Notes: generated by a model from the sequence alone, not told the origin. A stretch of 45,690 bases of DNA from Aquabacterium sp. A7-Y (GCF_026153205.1 NZ_JAPFBW010000046.1:1-45690), one strand, 5' to 3'; positions 37,465 through 44,533 are shown, numbered from the stretch's first letter. Numbers and translations are program-made.

Positions 37465-37722
37465 TCAATGCGCGCCGTCGGCCGCTTGCGGCGAGAACTC
37501 GAGCGGCTCTTCCTCGAGGGCTCGTATCGCCTCAGCAAGCGCCAGCTCGTCTGTTTCGAACGGGTCGTCCCAAACGTGCGACGTGTTCTGTTGGTCAACC
37601 ACCTCGAGAATCCACTTGCCCTTGCCGTCCTCGTAGATCTCGACCTGCACGGTTACGCCATGCCTCGAAATCGTCTGGCTCAGTGGCGATTCGATGACGA
37701 CCGGGTCATTTTCAACACTCAT
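37465..37722 (-). CDS. Small hypothetical protein (85 aa)
   Basis: MSVENDPVVIESPLSQTISR and then HGVTVQVEIYEDGKGKWILEVVDQQNTSHVWDDPFETDELALAEAIRALEEEPLEFSPQAADGAH. Strongly acidic, with a beta-rich centre and a helical end. It has a clear ribosome site inside the shared leader ATCGGAAAGG (37730-37739). It is the last gene of a leftward run that begins at 40956, 24 bp after the preceding gene. I do not recognise the family. Confidence 0.75.
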   Translation of the reverse strand: MSVENDPVVIESPLSQTISRHGVTVQVEIYEDGKGKWILEVVDQQNTSHVWDDPFETDELALAEAIRALEEEPLEFSPQAADGAH

Positions 37723-37746
37723 GTTCTATCCTTTCCGATCTTCTGA

Positions 37747-38112
37747 TCACTTGTCGGGGAACGACGACGCTCCTTGTCGATCGACGGTCTCGATTGTGAA
37801 GCCAGAGCCTTGGGCCGCCCGCTCCACGGCGCAGGCGTCTGCCCTGTGCATGGCCCCCAGGTAAATGCGCGGCCCCTCAAGGAAGCGCTGCTTCAGCTGG
37901 GCTGCTCTGAGGCCGCAGAACTGCGAGTGCAACTTCGCTAGGTGCGAGAGATTCTTGGCAGTCGGCGGCAAGCCGAGCAGGTCCACGTACACGTCGAGCG
38001 GCTCTGGCTCCGGCATGCCCGTCACCACCGGCGAAAAGGATCCGGCCTCCTCGTGACCCCAATGGCGGCAGTGAAGCTCGAACAAGTGCCCGACGGTCCA
38101 GTACTCGGCCAC
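37747..38112 (-). CDS. Hypothetical protein with zinc-knuckle-like N-terminus, probably 5'-truncated
   Basis: 121 aa when started at GTG 38112 (MAEYWTVGHLFELHCRHWGHEEAGSF..., ending ...FTIETVDRQGASSFPDK). No ribosome site precedes the GTG. The frame stays open for 14 more codons (38154-38113) reading ADRIRDCPRCHR; CPRCH plus CRHWGH downstream looks like a zinc-binding set, but no start codon is available in that stretch. The gene may therefore have lost its original beginning, perhaps at the junction within 38113-38302. Function unknown. Confidence 0.55.
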   Translation of the reverse strand: MAEYWTVGHLFELHCRHWGHEEAGSFSPVVTGMPEPEPLDVYVDLLGLPPTAKNLSHLAKLHSQFCGLRAAQLKQRFLEGPRIYLGAMHRADACAVERAAQGSGFTIETVDRQGASSFPDK

Positions 38113-38302
38113 TCGGTGGCACCTAGGACAGTCGCGGATACGGTCTGCATATCGTCAGTTCTATCCACCGGCCATCCCCCTTTCCGTGGTCACTCGACGA
38201 GGGCGGCTCCGGCCCCCGGATCCCAAGGACCTCACCCAGAAAACAGGGTGATACCCGAATTCCGCTGCGTCGTGCGCACGTCGGCGCAAGCCCAGAAGCG
38301 GC

Positions 38303-39487
38303 TCATGCCTCGCCCTCCGCGTTGCTGCCGCGCGTGATCCGCCGCGCCTCCAGTTCCCGACGCGTCTTGTCCAACTCTTCGGCTAGCAGCTTCTCGTTCG
38401 GAAGCACCGTCTGGTATTCGGCGGCCAGGACCTTGTTGGGCAGACCTTCGAGCGCATAGCGGGCTTCGGCAGCGCCTTTCGCCGCGCACAGGATCAGACC
38501 CACAGGCGGGTTCTCGTCGGGTTTCATCCAGTGCTCGCGGGCGTAGTTCAGGTACAGGTGCATCTGGCCGGCGTCGGCGTAACTGAACTTGCCGACCTTG
38601 AGGTCAATGACCAGCAGACACTTGAGGCGGCGGTGAAAGAACAGAAGGTCGACGCGGAACCAGCTGTCGTCGATGCGCAGCCGGCGCTGGCGGCCTACGA
38701 AGGCGAAGTCGTCGCCCAACTCCAGTAGGAAGTCTGCCAGGTGGTGAATCAGGCCTTCTTCAAGGTCGGACTCGGCGTACTCGTCCTTGAGGTTCAGGAA
38801 CTCCAGAACGAAGGGGTCCTTGATGGCCTGCTCAGGAGTGATCACGTCGCCAGGTTCCGCCACTTCGCCTTTTTCCAGCATCGCCGCCTTGTTGCTGGAG
38901 AGCGCGGTACGCTCGTAGAACTGGCTGTTGATCTGGCGATCGAGCTGGCGCACGGTCCAGCCGCCGCGCAGGGCTTCGGTCTCGTAGAAAGCGCGCGCTT
39001 GCGGGTTCCGGACCGACAGCAGGCGCACGTAGGCCGACCAGGGCAGTGGAAACGCTTGGGCGAGCGCGGACAAGTCGGGAAATGTCCAAGACGCCGTCTG
39101 GAGATTGTGCGGGGCAGCCGATTCTCCAGACAGCGTCTGGAGAATCCGGGCTGCGCCCGATTTTGCAGGCAGCGTTTGCAGAGCCTGGTTGGCGGGCCAA
39201 GCCAAATGAAAGGCGCGCATTTGCCACAGGTTCTGCCGACTGAAGCCACGGCCGAAACGTGCAGACAGGTCAGTCGCTAGGCGTTCGATCAATGCTTCGC
39301 CGTAAGCAGCCCGTCCCTGTCCGCCCTGTTCGAACTCGACGATACGCCGGCCGATTTCCCAGTAGGAGGCGGTCATCAGCGCATTGACACTTCGGGCAGC
39401 GGCGCGGCGAGCGAACTCCAACAGGGCGACGATGTCGCCGTGGATGCCACTGTAGTCGTCGGCGCCGGCTGAGGTGAGATCAGTCAT
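38303..39487 (-). CDS. DUF1016/PDDEXK-type nuclease-like protein
   Basis: 394 aa from MTDLTSAGADDYSGIHGDIV (39487), with its ribosome site inside the shared leader (39496-39505); a longer start at 39511 is possible. N-terminal DUF1016 helices (EFARRAAARSVNALMTASYWEIGRRIVEFEQGGQGRAAYGEALIERLATDLSARFGRGFSRQNLWQMRAF). The C-terminal part holds a PDDEXK-like core (WFRVDLLFFHRRLKCLLVIDLKVGKF, GQMHLYLNYAREH). YhcG-type members are associated with mobile DNA and defence islands. Between residues about 95 and 135 lie three variants of a short repeat (ALQTLPAKSGAA, ILQTLSGESAAP, NLQTASW) encoded by inverted-repeat DNA. Confidence 0.9.
   Translation of the reverse strand: MTDLTSAGADDYSGIHGDIVALLEFARRAAARSVNALMTASYWEIGRRIVEFEQGGQGRAAYGEALIERLATDLSARFGRGFSRQNLWQMRAFHLAWPANQALQTLPAKSGAARILQTLSGESAAPHNLQTASWTFPDLSALAQAFPLPWSAYVRLLSVRNPQARAFYETEALRGGWTVRQLDRQINSQFYERTALSSNKAAMLEKGEVAEPGDVITPEQAIKDPFVLEFLNLKDEYAESDLEEGLIHHLADFLLELGDDFAFVGRQRRLRIDDSWFRVDLLFFHRRLKCLLVIDLKVGKFSYADAGQMHLYLNYAREHWMKPDENPPVGLILCAAKGAAEARYALEGLPNKVLAAEYQTVLPNEKLLAEELDKTRRELEARRITRGSNAEGEA
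39093..39180. repeat. Palindromic repeats inside the DUF1016 gene
   Basis: GATTCTCCAGAC (39120-39131) and GTCTGGAGAATC (39135-39146) are perfect 12-bp arms around AGC. Another copy of the half-site GTCTGGAGATT is at 39096-39106, and a diverged relative (GCAGGCAGCGTTTGC) is at 39165-39179. They encode the LQT repeats, so a palindromic element seems to have multiplied within the reading frame. Confidence 0.75.
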
Positions 39488-39534
39488 CAGCCCATCCTTT
39501 CCGATGTACACGCCGATCCAAGCTCGAGCGGCTG

Positions 39535-40161
39535 TCAGGCCGCCGTCGCCTCGCCCCAGAGGTTGAACGCTAGCGCCTTGGGGCGCGTTATGTACCCCGT
39601 TTGCATCGACACCCGAAAGCCGGCCTCACCCAGCAGCTTAGGCACGTCCCTGGTGAGATGGCAGTTGCCGACGAGCTTGGCCCATGTGGGCTCGATCGCT
39701 CGCTGCCATTTCACGACGGCTGGATCCGGGGCGAGCCCGTGTTCTGCGAACAGCAGCTTTCCCTGCGGCCGCATCACCCGGCGGATCTCAGCCAAGACGG
39801 CAGCGGGACTTGTCACGCTGCACAGCGTGTACGTGCAGACGACAGTGTCGAATGACTGGGCGTCAAACGGCAGGCGCTCGGCTGCGAGCGTTCTCAACTC
39901 CAACGGGAGCTGCGCACGGACAGCACGACGCCTAGCGAAAGGGTGCATCTGTTCAGCTGGGTCGATGCCGACGAGCACTTGCACTCGATCTCGCTTGTAG
40001 TGCGGCAGGTTCAGCCCGGTCCCAACCCCAATCTCTAACACGCGTCCCTGTGCAAAAGGAACCACCGCTTGTCTGCGGCGAGTGAAGGGGCTCAGGCCAC
40101 AGGCAAAGTCGAGGAGGTATGGCAGCACGCGCCGCTCGTACCAAGAGACCGGTGCGTTCAT
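39535..40161 (-). CDS. Class I SAM-dependent methyltransferase
   Basis: 208 aa. Motif I is VLEIGVGTGLNLPHY (about 41-55), followed by VGIDPAEQMHPFARRRA, a motif II region FDTVVCTYTLCSV, and motif III MRPQGKLLFAEHGLAPDPAVVKWQRAIEPTWAKLVGNCHLTRDVPKLLGEAGF. This pattern (EHGxxPD, NCHLxRD) matches small UbiE/phospholipid methyltransferase-like proteins of unknown substrate. A very close ribosome site (GGAAAGGACT-ATG) comes from the shared leader at 40165-40174. 15 bp separate it from the preceding gene. Confidence 0.9.
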   Translation of the reverse strand: MNAPVSWYERRVLPYLLDFACGLSPFTRRRQAVVPFAQGRVLEIGVGTGLNLPHYKRDRVQVLVGIDPAEQMHPFARRRAVRAQLPLELRTLAAERLPFDAQSFDTVVCTYTLCSVTSPAAVLAEIRRVMRPQGKLLFAEHGLAPDPAVVKWQRAIEPTWAKLVGNCHLTRDVPKLLGEAGFRVSMQTGYITRPKALAFNLWGEATAA

Positions 40162-40177
40162 AGTCCTTTCCGATTCA

Positions 40178-40426
40178 TTAGTTCGCGTCCTTCATTCGAC
40201 ATTCCGGGAGGTGGTGCACCCACTCCCCGGTTGGCTGCCGACGCGAGTCCAGCACGGCCACGTTAGGCCATTCCACACGGGCATGATCGTGCGCTGGGTC
40301 CAGGAAACGTTGTGGACACCCTTGGGTACGGTCCGCTCCGAGAGGATCAACGCGTCCAAGATACGGCGCGCTGCCGTCCTCGTCATCGAGCAGAACAACA
40401 TCACCGACTGTCCGTCTCTTGCTCAT
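40178..40426 (-). CDS. Small hypothetical protein (82 aa)
   Basis: MSKRRTVGDVVLLDDEDGSAPYLGRVDPLGADRTQG... then FLDPAHDHARVEWPNVAVLDSRRQPTGEWVHHLPECRMKDAN. The beginning (VGDVVLLDDEDGSA) and WPN-like end resemble an SH3-like small beta-barrel, but I cannot assign a family. Its leader carries ATCGGAAAGG (40436-40445). Located between a zinc peptidase-like gene and a methyltransferase gene, same strand. Confidence 0.7.
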   Translation of the reverse strand: MSKRRTVGDVVLLDDEDGSAPYLGRVDPLGADRTQGCPQRFLDPAHDHARVEWPNVAVLDSRRQPTGEWVHHLPECRMKDAN

Positions 40427-40509
40427 CGTGAGGCACCTTTCCGATCACGTCAGCTGTCGTCCGTTCCGGACCGCCCACCCTACTGCCGGCACAGCACCTC
40501 TAGGCGGTG

Positions 40510-40956
40510 TTAGCAGGGTCCCGCCAACCGCTCGAAGGCCCATGCATCGCAGTCGTCTTCCCGGTCCTGACGCCAGTTATTCTCCAAGTGCGCGAGCTCG
40601 TGCAAGACCAGGTGAAACAAGAAGGCCCTGGGGGAGCTAAGACGCTCGTACACGTCGACGTCCTCGTGCCCCCCGAACAGCGCCACACGGTCAATGCAGC
40701 TTCGTACTGTTGCGGCGCCAATGTGTCCTCGCAAAAGGACTCCCCATGCGCCCGATTCTCCGTCTCTGATCGCCATTGCACATGGATTGCCGTCACACGT
40801 TCCGTATCGAGCAGCGCACCACTCTGCGATGTCAGGGACGATCAACAGTTCGACGCGTTGAGTCGCGTTCCGCTGAAGCAAGTCATTCAACTCCTGGCGG
40901 AACGGCTCAACTAGTATGGCCGACTCATCTGGCTCTAACGGAGCATCTTTGAACAT
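40510..40956 (-). CDS. HExxH zinc metallopeptidase-like protein
   Basis: 148 aa with a ribosome site (GGAGGACTCGC-ATG). The zincin motif HELAH is within FLFHLVLHELAHLENNWRQDREDDCDAWAFERL, with downstream acidic residues that could supply the third ligand. Earlier segments (LLIVPDIAEWCAARYG, CAMAIRDGESGAWGVLLRG) resemble the soluble ImmA/IrrE-like protease fold. In mobile elements such proteases cleave repressors; here no adjacent repressor is obvious. It is the first gene of the leftward group that ends at 37465. Confidence 0.75.
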   Translation of the reverse strand: MFKDAPLEPDESAILVEPFRQELNDLLQRNATQRVELLIVPDIAEWCAARYGTCDGNPCAMAIRDGESGAWGVLLRGHIGAATVRSCIDRVALFGGHEDVDVYERLSSPRAFLFHLVLHELAHLENNWRQDREDDCDAWAFERLAGPC

Positions 40957-41036
40957 GCGAGTCCTCCGAAAGTAGGCCTAACGCTGCGAGTAAAAGAGTT
41001 GTGAGGCAAAAGCGTTCAAGCCGCATCAATCTTTTC

Positions 41037-41258
41037 CTACTTGTGCTCGTTCCGCTTCGACCTCGTCTTCACTGCGGTGGCCTCGTTGACCATGGCCTCG
41101 ATCCCTTGGCTCAGCACTCCGTTGCCCTTCCCAGTCAGATACGCCACTGTTTGAGGAAGCAGGCTGACCGATGTCTTCACCTTCTTCTCGCCCTCAGGCT
41201 TCGGCTTGCGCCCCGAGCCTCTCGGGTTCCGCGTGCTCACCGGTTTGATATTAGTCAT
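41037..41258 (-). CDS. Ribbon-helix-helix-like small protein
   Basis: 73 aa from MTNIKPVSTRNPRGSGRKPKPEGEKKVKTSVSLLPQTVAYL (41258), ending IEAMVNEATAVKTRSKRNEHK. KVKTSVSLLPQTVAYLTGKGNGVLSQGIEAMV has the strand-helix-helix pattern of RHH DNA-binding proteins, preceded by a basic tail. The longer upstream frame (to 41561) is antisense-like over the recombinase remnant and is not used. It may be a plasmid-partition or antitoxin-type regulator; no toxin partner is recognised. Confidence 0.7.
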   Translation of the reverse strand: MTNIKPVSTRNPRGSGRKPKPEGEKKVKTSVSLLPQTVAYLTGKGNGVLSQGIEAMVNEATAVKTRSKRNEHK

Positions 41259-41304
41259 ACCGAAATCAAAGTCAACCTGATTTTGGTGTGACTGTAATCC
41301 AGGC

Positions 41305-41963
41305 TTAGATTGCCTGTTCAAACATCTGCTCAATTGTGCGATCCGATGGCTCCAGGTATGCGTCGGTGTGGTCAAGGTGGGCGTGCCCGAGGAGCCGCTG
41401 CACAGTCTAGATGTCGTGGCCTTGCTGCAGAAGGCGCGTTGCGAAGGTTCTGCGACCTGTATGGCTTGAGCATTCGTGAAGCCCTGCTGCTCTGTACAGC
41501 TGGGACGTTCGAGCTTGGAGGCTGTCGCATGCCCAGTAGTCTTCGACATCGCCTCCGGCAAGCCGCTTGGACTTGCGTGTTAGCTCGAATGCCGCACCCT
41601 TGTGCGAAAGAATCAAAGCAGTCGCAAGCGAGAGTCCCCGAAACATCCGGCGGTCAAGTTCGGTTCCCCAGTTCTTGGTCCAGCGGTGCTCACTGTACCG
41701 CTCTACCGCCTCAATGGTCGCGGTGTTTGTCAGGAAGACGCACCTCTGTCGGCTGCCCTTCGTGATCGCCGCGCGGAGCGAGATCTCCCGGCGCAGTTCG
41801 CCCGAAGGCATGAGGACGTCGTTGACCTGCAGCCGCGCAATCTCGGTGATTCGCATCGCGCACGTGAGCCCGAGGAGCAAGACGAGCACGTCGCCTGGGC
41901 ATGGCGATTGGTGGCTTCTGTAACGCGCAGCAGGTGTCGGATCTGAGCGAGCCGCAATGTGCG
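41305..41963 (-). pseudogene. Tyrosine recombinase/integrase, frameshifted and with stop codon
   Basis: Leftward, the sequence reads RLAQIRHLLRVTEATNRHAQA, then shifts frame at about 41895 to DVLVLLLGLTCAMRITEIARLQVNDVLMPSGELRREISLRAAITKGSRQRCVFLTN, ending SSHTGRRTFATRLLQQGHDI. At 41407-41409 is an in-frame TAG, after which the same frame continues TVQRLLGHAHLDHTDAYLEPSDRTIEQMFEQAI to a TAA at 41305-41307. The stop removes the catalytic Tyr (DAYLEP). The Arg (AMRITEIA) and HxxR (HTGRR) are kept. Another TAG lies at 41964-41966. The element that brought this DNA can no longer integrate by this gene. Confidence 0.8.
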
Positions 41964-42176
41964 CTACCTTGACGACGGGGCCTTGCCGGCGAACAACAAT
42001 TGGATAGAAAACCGAGTCTGATCCAGTCGGCCAAGCTCAACGACATCGCCCCTTGGCGTTACCTTCAAGACGTCATTCACCGGGATCTGGTTGAGTCGGC
42101 TGCCGTTTCCCCAGCAGCCATCCCTCACCCTTGCTGTGCGCCGCGCTTCTACTGTAGAAGAATCGGCGAGAGTCAT
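41964..42176 (-). CDS. Uncertain ORF upstream of the integrase remnant
   Basis: 70 aa (MTLADSSTVEARRTARVRDG...DVVELGRLDQTRFSIQLLFAGKAPSSR) in the same frame as the integrase's N-terminal part, separated from it by a TAG. It could be the decayed N-terminus of the integrase or an unrelated small gene. No family recognised. Confidence 0.3.
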   Translation of the reverse strand: MTLADSSTVEARRTARVRDGCWGNGSRLNQIPVNDVLKVTPRGDVVELGRLDQTRFSIQLLFAGKAPSSR

Positions 42177-42239
42177 GCTTTCCTAGGTCCGCGTTCGGTG
42201 CATAACAGCCGGATGCTGTAGCTGTCAGCGGCACTAGCA

Positions 42240-42770
42240 CTACAGTCGTAGTTTCTTGCGTCGCCTTCGACGCCAGTGGCAGGCTTTAGCACGAGCGTGA
42301 TGGTGTCGACGCCAGTACGACCAAGCGAGAGCGTGTGCAGGTGGTGGCGCAGGAAGGCGCAGCAGCGCCACAAGAAGACGCCGCACTTCGGGGACGGTCA
42401 GCGGCAGCAACCCCCTGTGTGCCTTGAAGGCCTGCAGCGAAGAGCGTTCCTTTTCGGCCGCGCCCCCCTTTTTGAAGTCCAGCTGGATGGCGTTGGCGCG
42501 CAAGACGCTCAGGCAGGCATGGGCCAACAGGGCCAATGTGATGTGCCGATACCAGCCGGTCCAACTGCGCACCTCGTACTGGTCGAGGCCAACGAGTTGC
42601 TTGCTGTTCTCGAACGACTCCTCGATGGCCCAGCGTCTGCCGGCCACGTGCGCCAAGACCTGCAGCGGGGTATGGAAGGGGGCGTAGACGGCGTAGTAGG
42701 CTAGGTTTGTCGCGTCACCCACGCTGCGGCGCACCAGCAGCCCACGCTGCATGGGGGTCCTCCAAACTAG
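42240..42770 (-). mobile_element. IS701/IS4-like transposase, 3' fragment
   Basis: Reads QRGLLVRRSVGDATNLAYYAVYAPFHTPLQVLAHVAGRRWAIEESFENSKQLVGLDQYEVRSWTGWYRHITLALLAHACLSVLRAN, the C-terminal part of an IS701-family transposase (RWAIEESFE carries the catalytic Glu). The N-terminal two thirds, with both catalytic Asp residues, are missing. It ends at a stop at 42240-42242. Terminal inverted repeats were not identified; about 60 bp beyond the stop (42180-42239) probably contain the element end. Confidence 0.8.
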
Positions 42771-42774
42771 CACG

Positions 42775-42930
42775 AAGACCAGTGCAACTGGAGCCCCAAC
42801 GAACACCCAAGCGTGCGTCTCTTCGAGGCCCAAGTCCCACCTTCGCACCTATAGCGGCGAGTGAGCCCCATGCGCCTCCAGCGCCGAACGCAGCGGCCGT
42901 CACAGCAACATGACGGCGGATCCTTTTCAT
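42775..42930 (-). pseudogene. Small membrane protein gene cut by the IS fragment
   Basis: MKRIRRHVAVTAAAFGAGGAWGSLAAIGAKVGLG (42930 leftwards) followed, after a one-base shift at about 42827, by LEETHAWVFVGAPVALVFVLVWRTP and then the transposase sequence. Two hydrophobic stretches suggest a small membrane protein. The join suggests that the IS inserted into this gene and both later decayed. Confidence 0.4.
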
Positions 42931-42973
42931 GAGTTCGTGCCTGCGGTTCTGGTTTCCGACGATTATTGTTGGC

Positions 42974-43264
42974 TCAGTCTGCTATCGGCGTGCCCGCCGC
43001 ACCGATCAACTGTCGAAGTTGGCGTTGCAGCTCCCCGCGGCCCGCACGTTCGCCCGCCGCCCGCTCGCGGCGACCGCGGTGGATGATCGCACGAAGGTCG
43101 ATTGGGGCGATTCCCGCGCTCACGTCAAAGCGCGGCGAGCCCTCATCGTCGCGGATCGTGACCAGGCCAGCCATCGTCGACGACCCAGCTTCGGCGGACT
43201 GATCGGCCGCGTGCAAGATCGCCTCGCACTCCGGGCTCATTGACGGAATCGACTGCGTTTTCAT
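42974..43264 (-). CDS. Hypothetical protein (96 aa)
   Basis: MKTQSIPSMSPECEAILHAADQSAEAGSSTMAGLVTIRDDEGSPRFDVSAGIAPIDLRAIIHRGRRERAAGERAGRGELQRQLRQLIGAAGTPIAD. The pattern (acidic N-terminus, basic helical C-terminus) and codon use suggest real coding. A competing start at 43271 in another frame gives only 42 aa. Upstream lies GATCGGAACG (about 43295-43304), a diverged relative of the leader ATCGGAAAGG. Family not recognised. Confidence 0.5.
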   Translation of the reverse strand: MKTQSIPSMSPECEAILHAADQSAEAGSSTMAGLVTIRDDEGSPRFDVSAGIAPIDLRAIIHRGRRERAAGERAGRGELQRQLRQLIGAAGTPIAD

Positions 43265-43338
43265 CGCTCATGTCGAGTTCCGACGCACGTTCCGATCGTC
43301 CCGGATAGCCGAGGTGCAGAGGAAGTCTTGCTGCTCGT

Positions 43339-43905
43339 TCATGTCGCGCCGGCCTCCACGCCCTTGAACACGACCTCCAGTGGCAGCGTCAGGTCGATGC
43401 TGCTCAGGACAAGTTCGCCAGCCTTGCTCTGGTCCACCATCGTCCACTTCTCGACGGCTGCATCGGCTAGTGTGAAGACCTCGACGCGGCGGTCCGCCGG
43501 GTCAATCAGCACGTACTCGCGCAGCGACGGCAGTGAGCGGTACAGGATGAACTTATCGCGCTTGTCATAGCCCTTGGTGCTTGGGGGCAGAACCTCAATC
43601 ACCAGCTTTGGGTCATTGATGACCTGTTCGTCACCCGCTTCGGCCTTGCCGCATGTGACCATCACATCCGGGTACAGGTAGCCATCGGCGAGACCGACTT
43701 TGACGCCCTCGGCGAACACCTGGCAGGGTGTGCCGTCCAGGTGGTCACTGATGCGGCTGGCCAAGTTGAGGATGACCCGGTTGTGGCGCAGAGATCCGCC
43801 CACCATGGCGAAAATTTCACCTCGATAGAACTCGTGCCGTTCGGTCTGTTGTTCCTCCCAGGCCAGAAACTCGGCCATGGTCATTCTTTGCAGGGGCATG
43901 CCCAT
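43339..43905 (-). CDS. Uma2-family (DUF820) restriction-endonuclease-like protein
   Basis: 188 aa (MGMPLQRMTMAEFLAWEEQQTERHEFYRGEIFAMVGGSLRHNRVILNLASRI...). The PDDEXK-type core is seen in YLYPDVMVTC, KLVIEVLPPSTKGYDKRDKFILYRSLPSLREYVLIDPADRRVEVF (D, ExL, and following basic residue). Uma2 proteins are abundant in cyanobacteria and some proteobacteria, mostly of unknown role and often linked with mobile DNA. An ATG at 43899 (MPLQRM) is an alternative start. The sequence before it is AT-richer, consistent with its own promoter. Confidence 0.9.
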   Translation of the reverse strand: MGMPLQRMTMAEFLAWEEQQTERHEFYRGEIFAMVGGSLRHNRVILNLASRISDHLDGTPCQVFAEGVKVGLADGYLYPDVMVTCGKAEAGDEQVINDPKLVIEVLPPSTKGYDKRDKFILYRSLPSLREYVLIDPADRRVEVFTLADAAVEKWTMVDQSKAGELVLSSIDLTLPLEVVFKGVEAGAT

Positions 43906-43953
43906 CGCGCCACCTCATGTTAAAGGACTCATTAAGTAGCATATTTCCGCCTC

Positions 43954-44202
43954 TCACCACACACCATCAGCCACGACCCATGGCAGCAACTCATGGGCGT
44001 GCTCATGGAGTTCGCCAGAGTCGGCATCGCGGTAGCGCTCACCGTCGCGCTCGATCATGAATGCGCCCGGACCATCGGCGGCTTGGTACATCCCTGTGAT
44101 CCGCTCGGGAAGGGCCCCTTCCGGTGCGCCGTCAGGGTAGTACAACGTCACCGCGCAGGGCAGACCTTCTGCCGTGACTCCTACTTTGGTCGGTGCCTCC
44201 AT
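43954..44202 (-). CDS. Hypothetical protein (82 aa) behind a palindromic operator
   Basis: MEAPTKVGVTAEGLPCAVTLYYPDGAPEGALPERITGMYQAADGPGAFMIERDGERYRDADSGELHEHAHELLPWVVADGVW (start 44202, GGAGG just before). Compact acidic protein, probably beta-rich; family not recognised. 43 bp upstream lies the perfect palindrome GTACCCATTGGGTAC, placed between TTGACT (-35) and an AT-rich -10 on the minus strand. It is followed by the Uma2 gene in the same direction after 48 bp. Confidence 0.7.
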   Translation of the reverse strand: MEAPTKVGVTAEGLPCAVTLYYPDGAPEGALPERITGMYQAADGPGAFMIERDGERYRDADSGELHEHAHELLPWVVADGVW

Positions 44203-44244
44203 GGCGGCCTCCTGTCGAGTCCGCGTTCGAGATGGCCTCATAAT

Positions 44245-44259
44245 GTACCCATTGGGTAC
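44245..44259. promoter_or_regulatory. Palindromic operator (CCCAATGGG type), site 1
   Basis: GTACCCA-T-TGGGTAC is a perfect 15-bp palindrome. On the minus strand TTGACT precedes it and CATTAT follows at a 17-bp spacing, so the palindrome fills the promoter spacer of the 82-aa gene. Shares CCCAATGGG (minus strand) with the site at 44517. Confidence 0.65.
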
Positions 44260-44264
44260 TCAAG

Positions 44265-44507
44265 TCAAGCGCCGCCGCGCATTTTTTTCTTGAGTTGTTC
44301 GTGCGCGAGGATCTCGCGCACGTGGCTCCACATCGTGGGGGGCATCTCCCGCCCATTGGACGACGGCAGCATCCATTTGTCGAACGTGGCTCGCGGGCAG
44401 CCGAGGCGCTCGCACATCTCCTCCCGGGTCAAGGATCGGCCTAGATCTATCAGCTCGCCGAGGTCGGCCATCGCTTGCCTCAGGAACTCCTGCTGTGTAG
44501 TGCTCAT
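44265..44507 (-). CDS. Small HTH DNA-binding protein
   Basis: 80 aa: MSTTQQEFLRQAMADLGELIDLGRSLTREEMCERLGCPRATFDKWMLPSSNGREMPPTMWSHVREILAHEQLKKKMRGGA. LTREEMCERLGCPRATFDKWML is a helix-turn-helix of the Cro/C1-like type. Matching palindromes occur immediately upstream of its own start (44517-44533) and downstream in front of the next gene (44245-44259), so it probably regulates itself and that gene. Possibly related to short repressor-like proteins of plasmids. Confidence 0.7.
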   Translation of the reverse strand: MSTTQQEFLRQAMADLGELIDLGRSLTREEMCERLGCPRATFDKWMLPSSNGREMPPTMWSHVREILAHEQLKKKMRGGA

Positions 44508-44516
44508 CGGGTCAGT

Positions 44517-44533
44517 GTATGCCCAATGGGGAC
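44517..44533. promoter_or_regulatory. Palindromic operator (CCCAATGGG type), site 2
   Basis: GTATGCCCAATGGGGAC has the exact core CCCAATGGG of site 1 and partly matching flanks. It begins 10 bp upstream of the HTH gene's start codon, where bound protein would block transcription or translation initiation. Confidence 0.55.

Noticed and set aside
37465-41040. Integron cassette array with attC sites
   Set aside because: Small same-strand genes and sequences such as GGCCTAACGC near 40975 suggested attC, but no paired canonical core sites (GTTRRRY/RYYYAAC) with the proper internal symmetry were found. Several gene gaps (15-24 bp) are too short for attC, and the nearby recombinase is not IntI-like.
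41259-41561. N-terminal extension of the ribbon-helix-helix-like protein
   Set aside because: The extension is the out-of-frame reading of the integrase remnant; a proper start lies at 41258.
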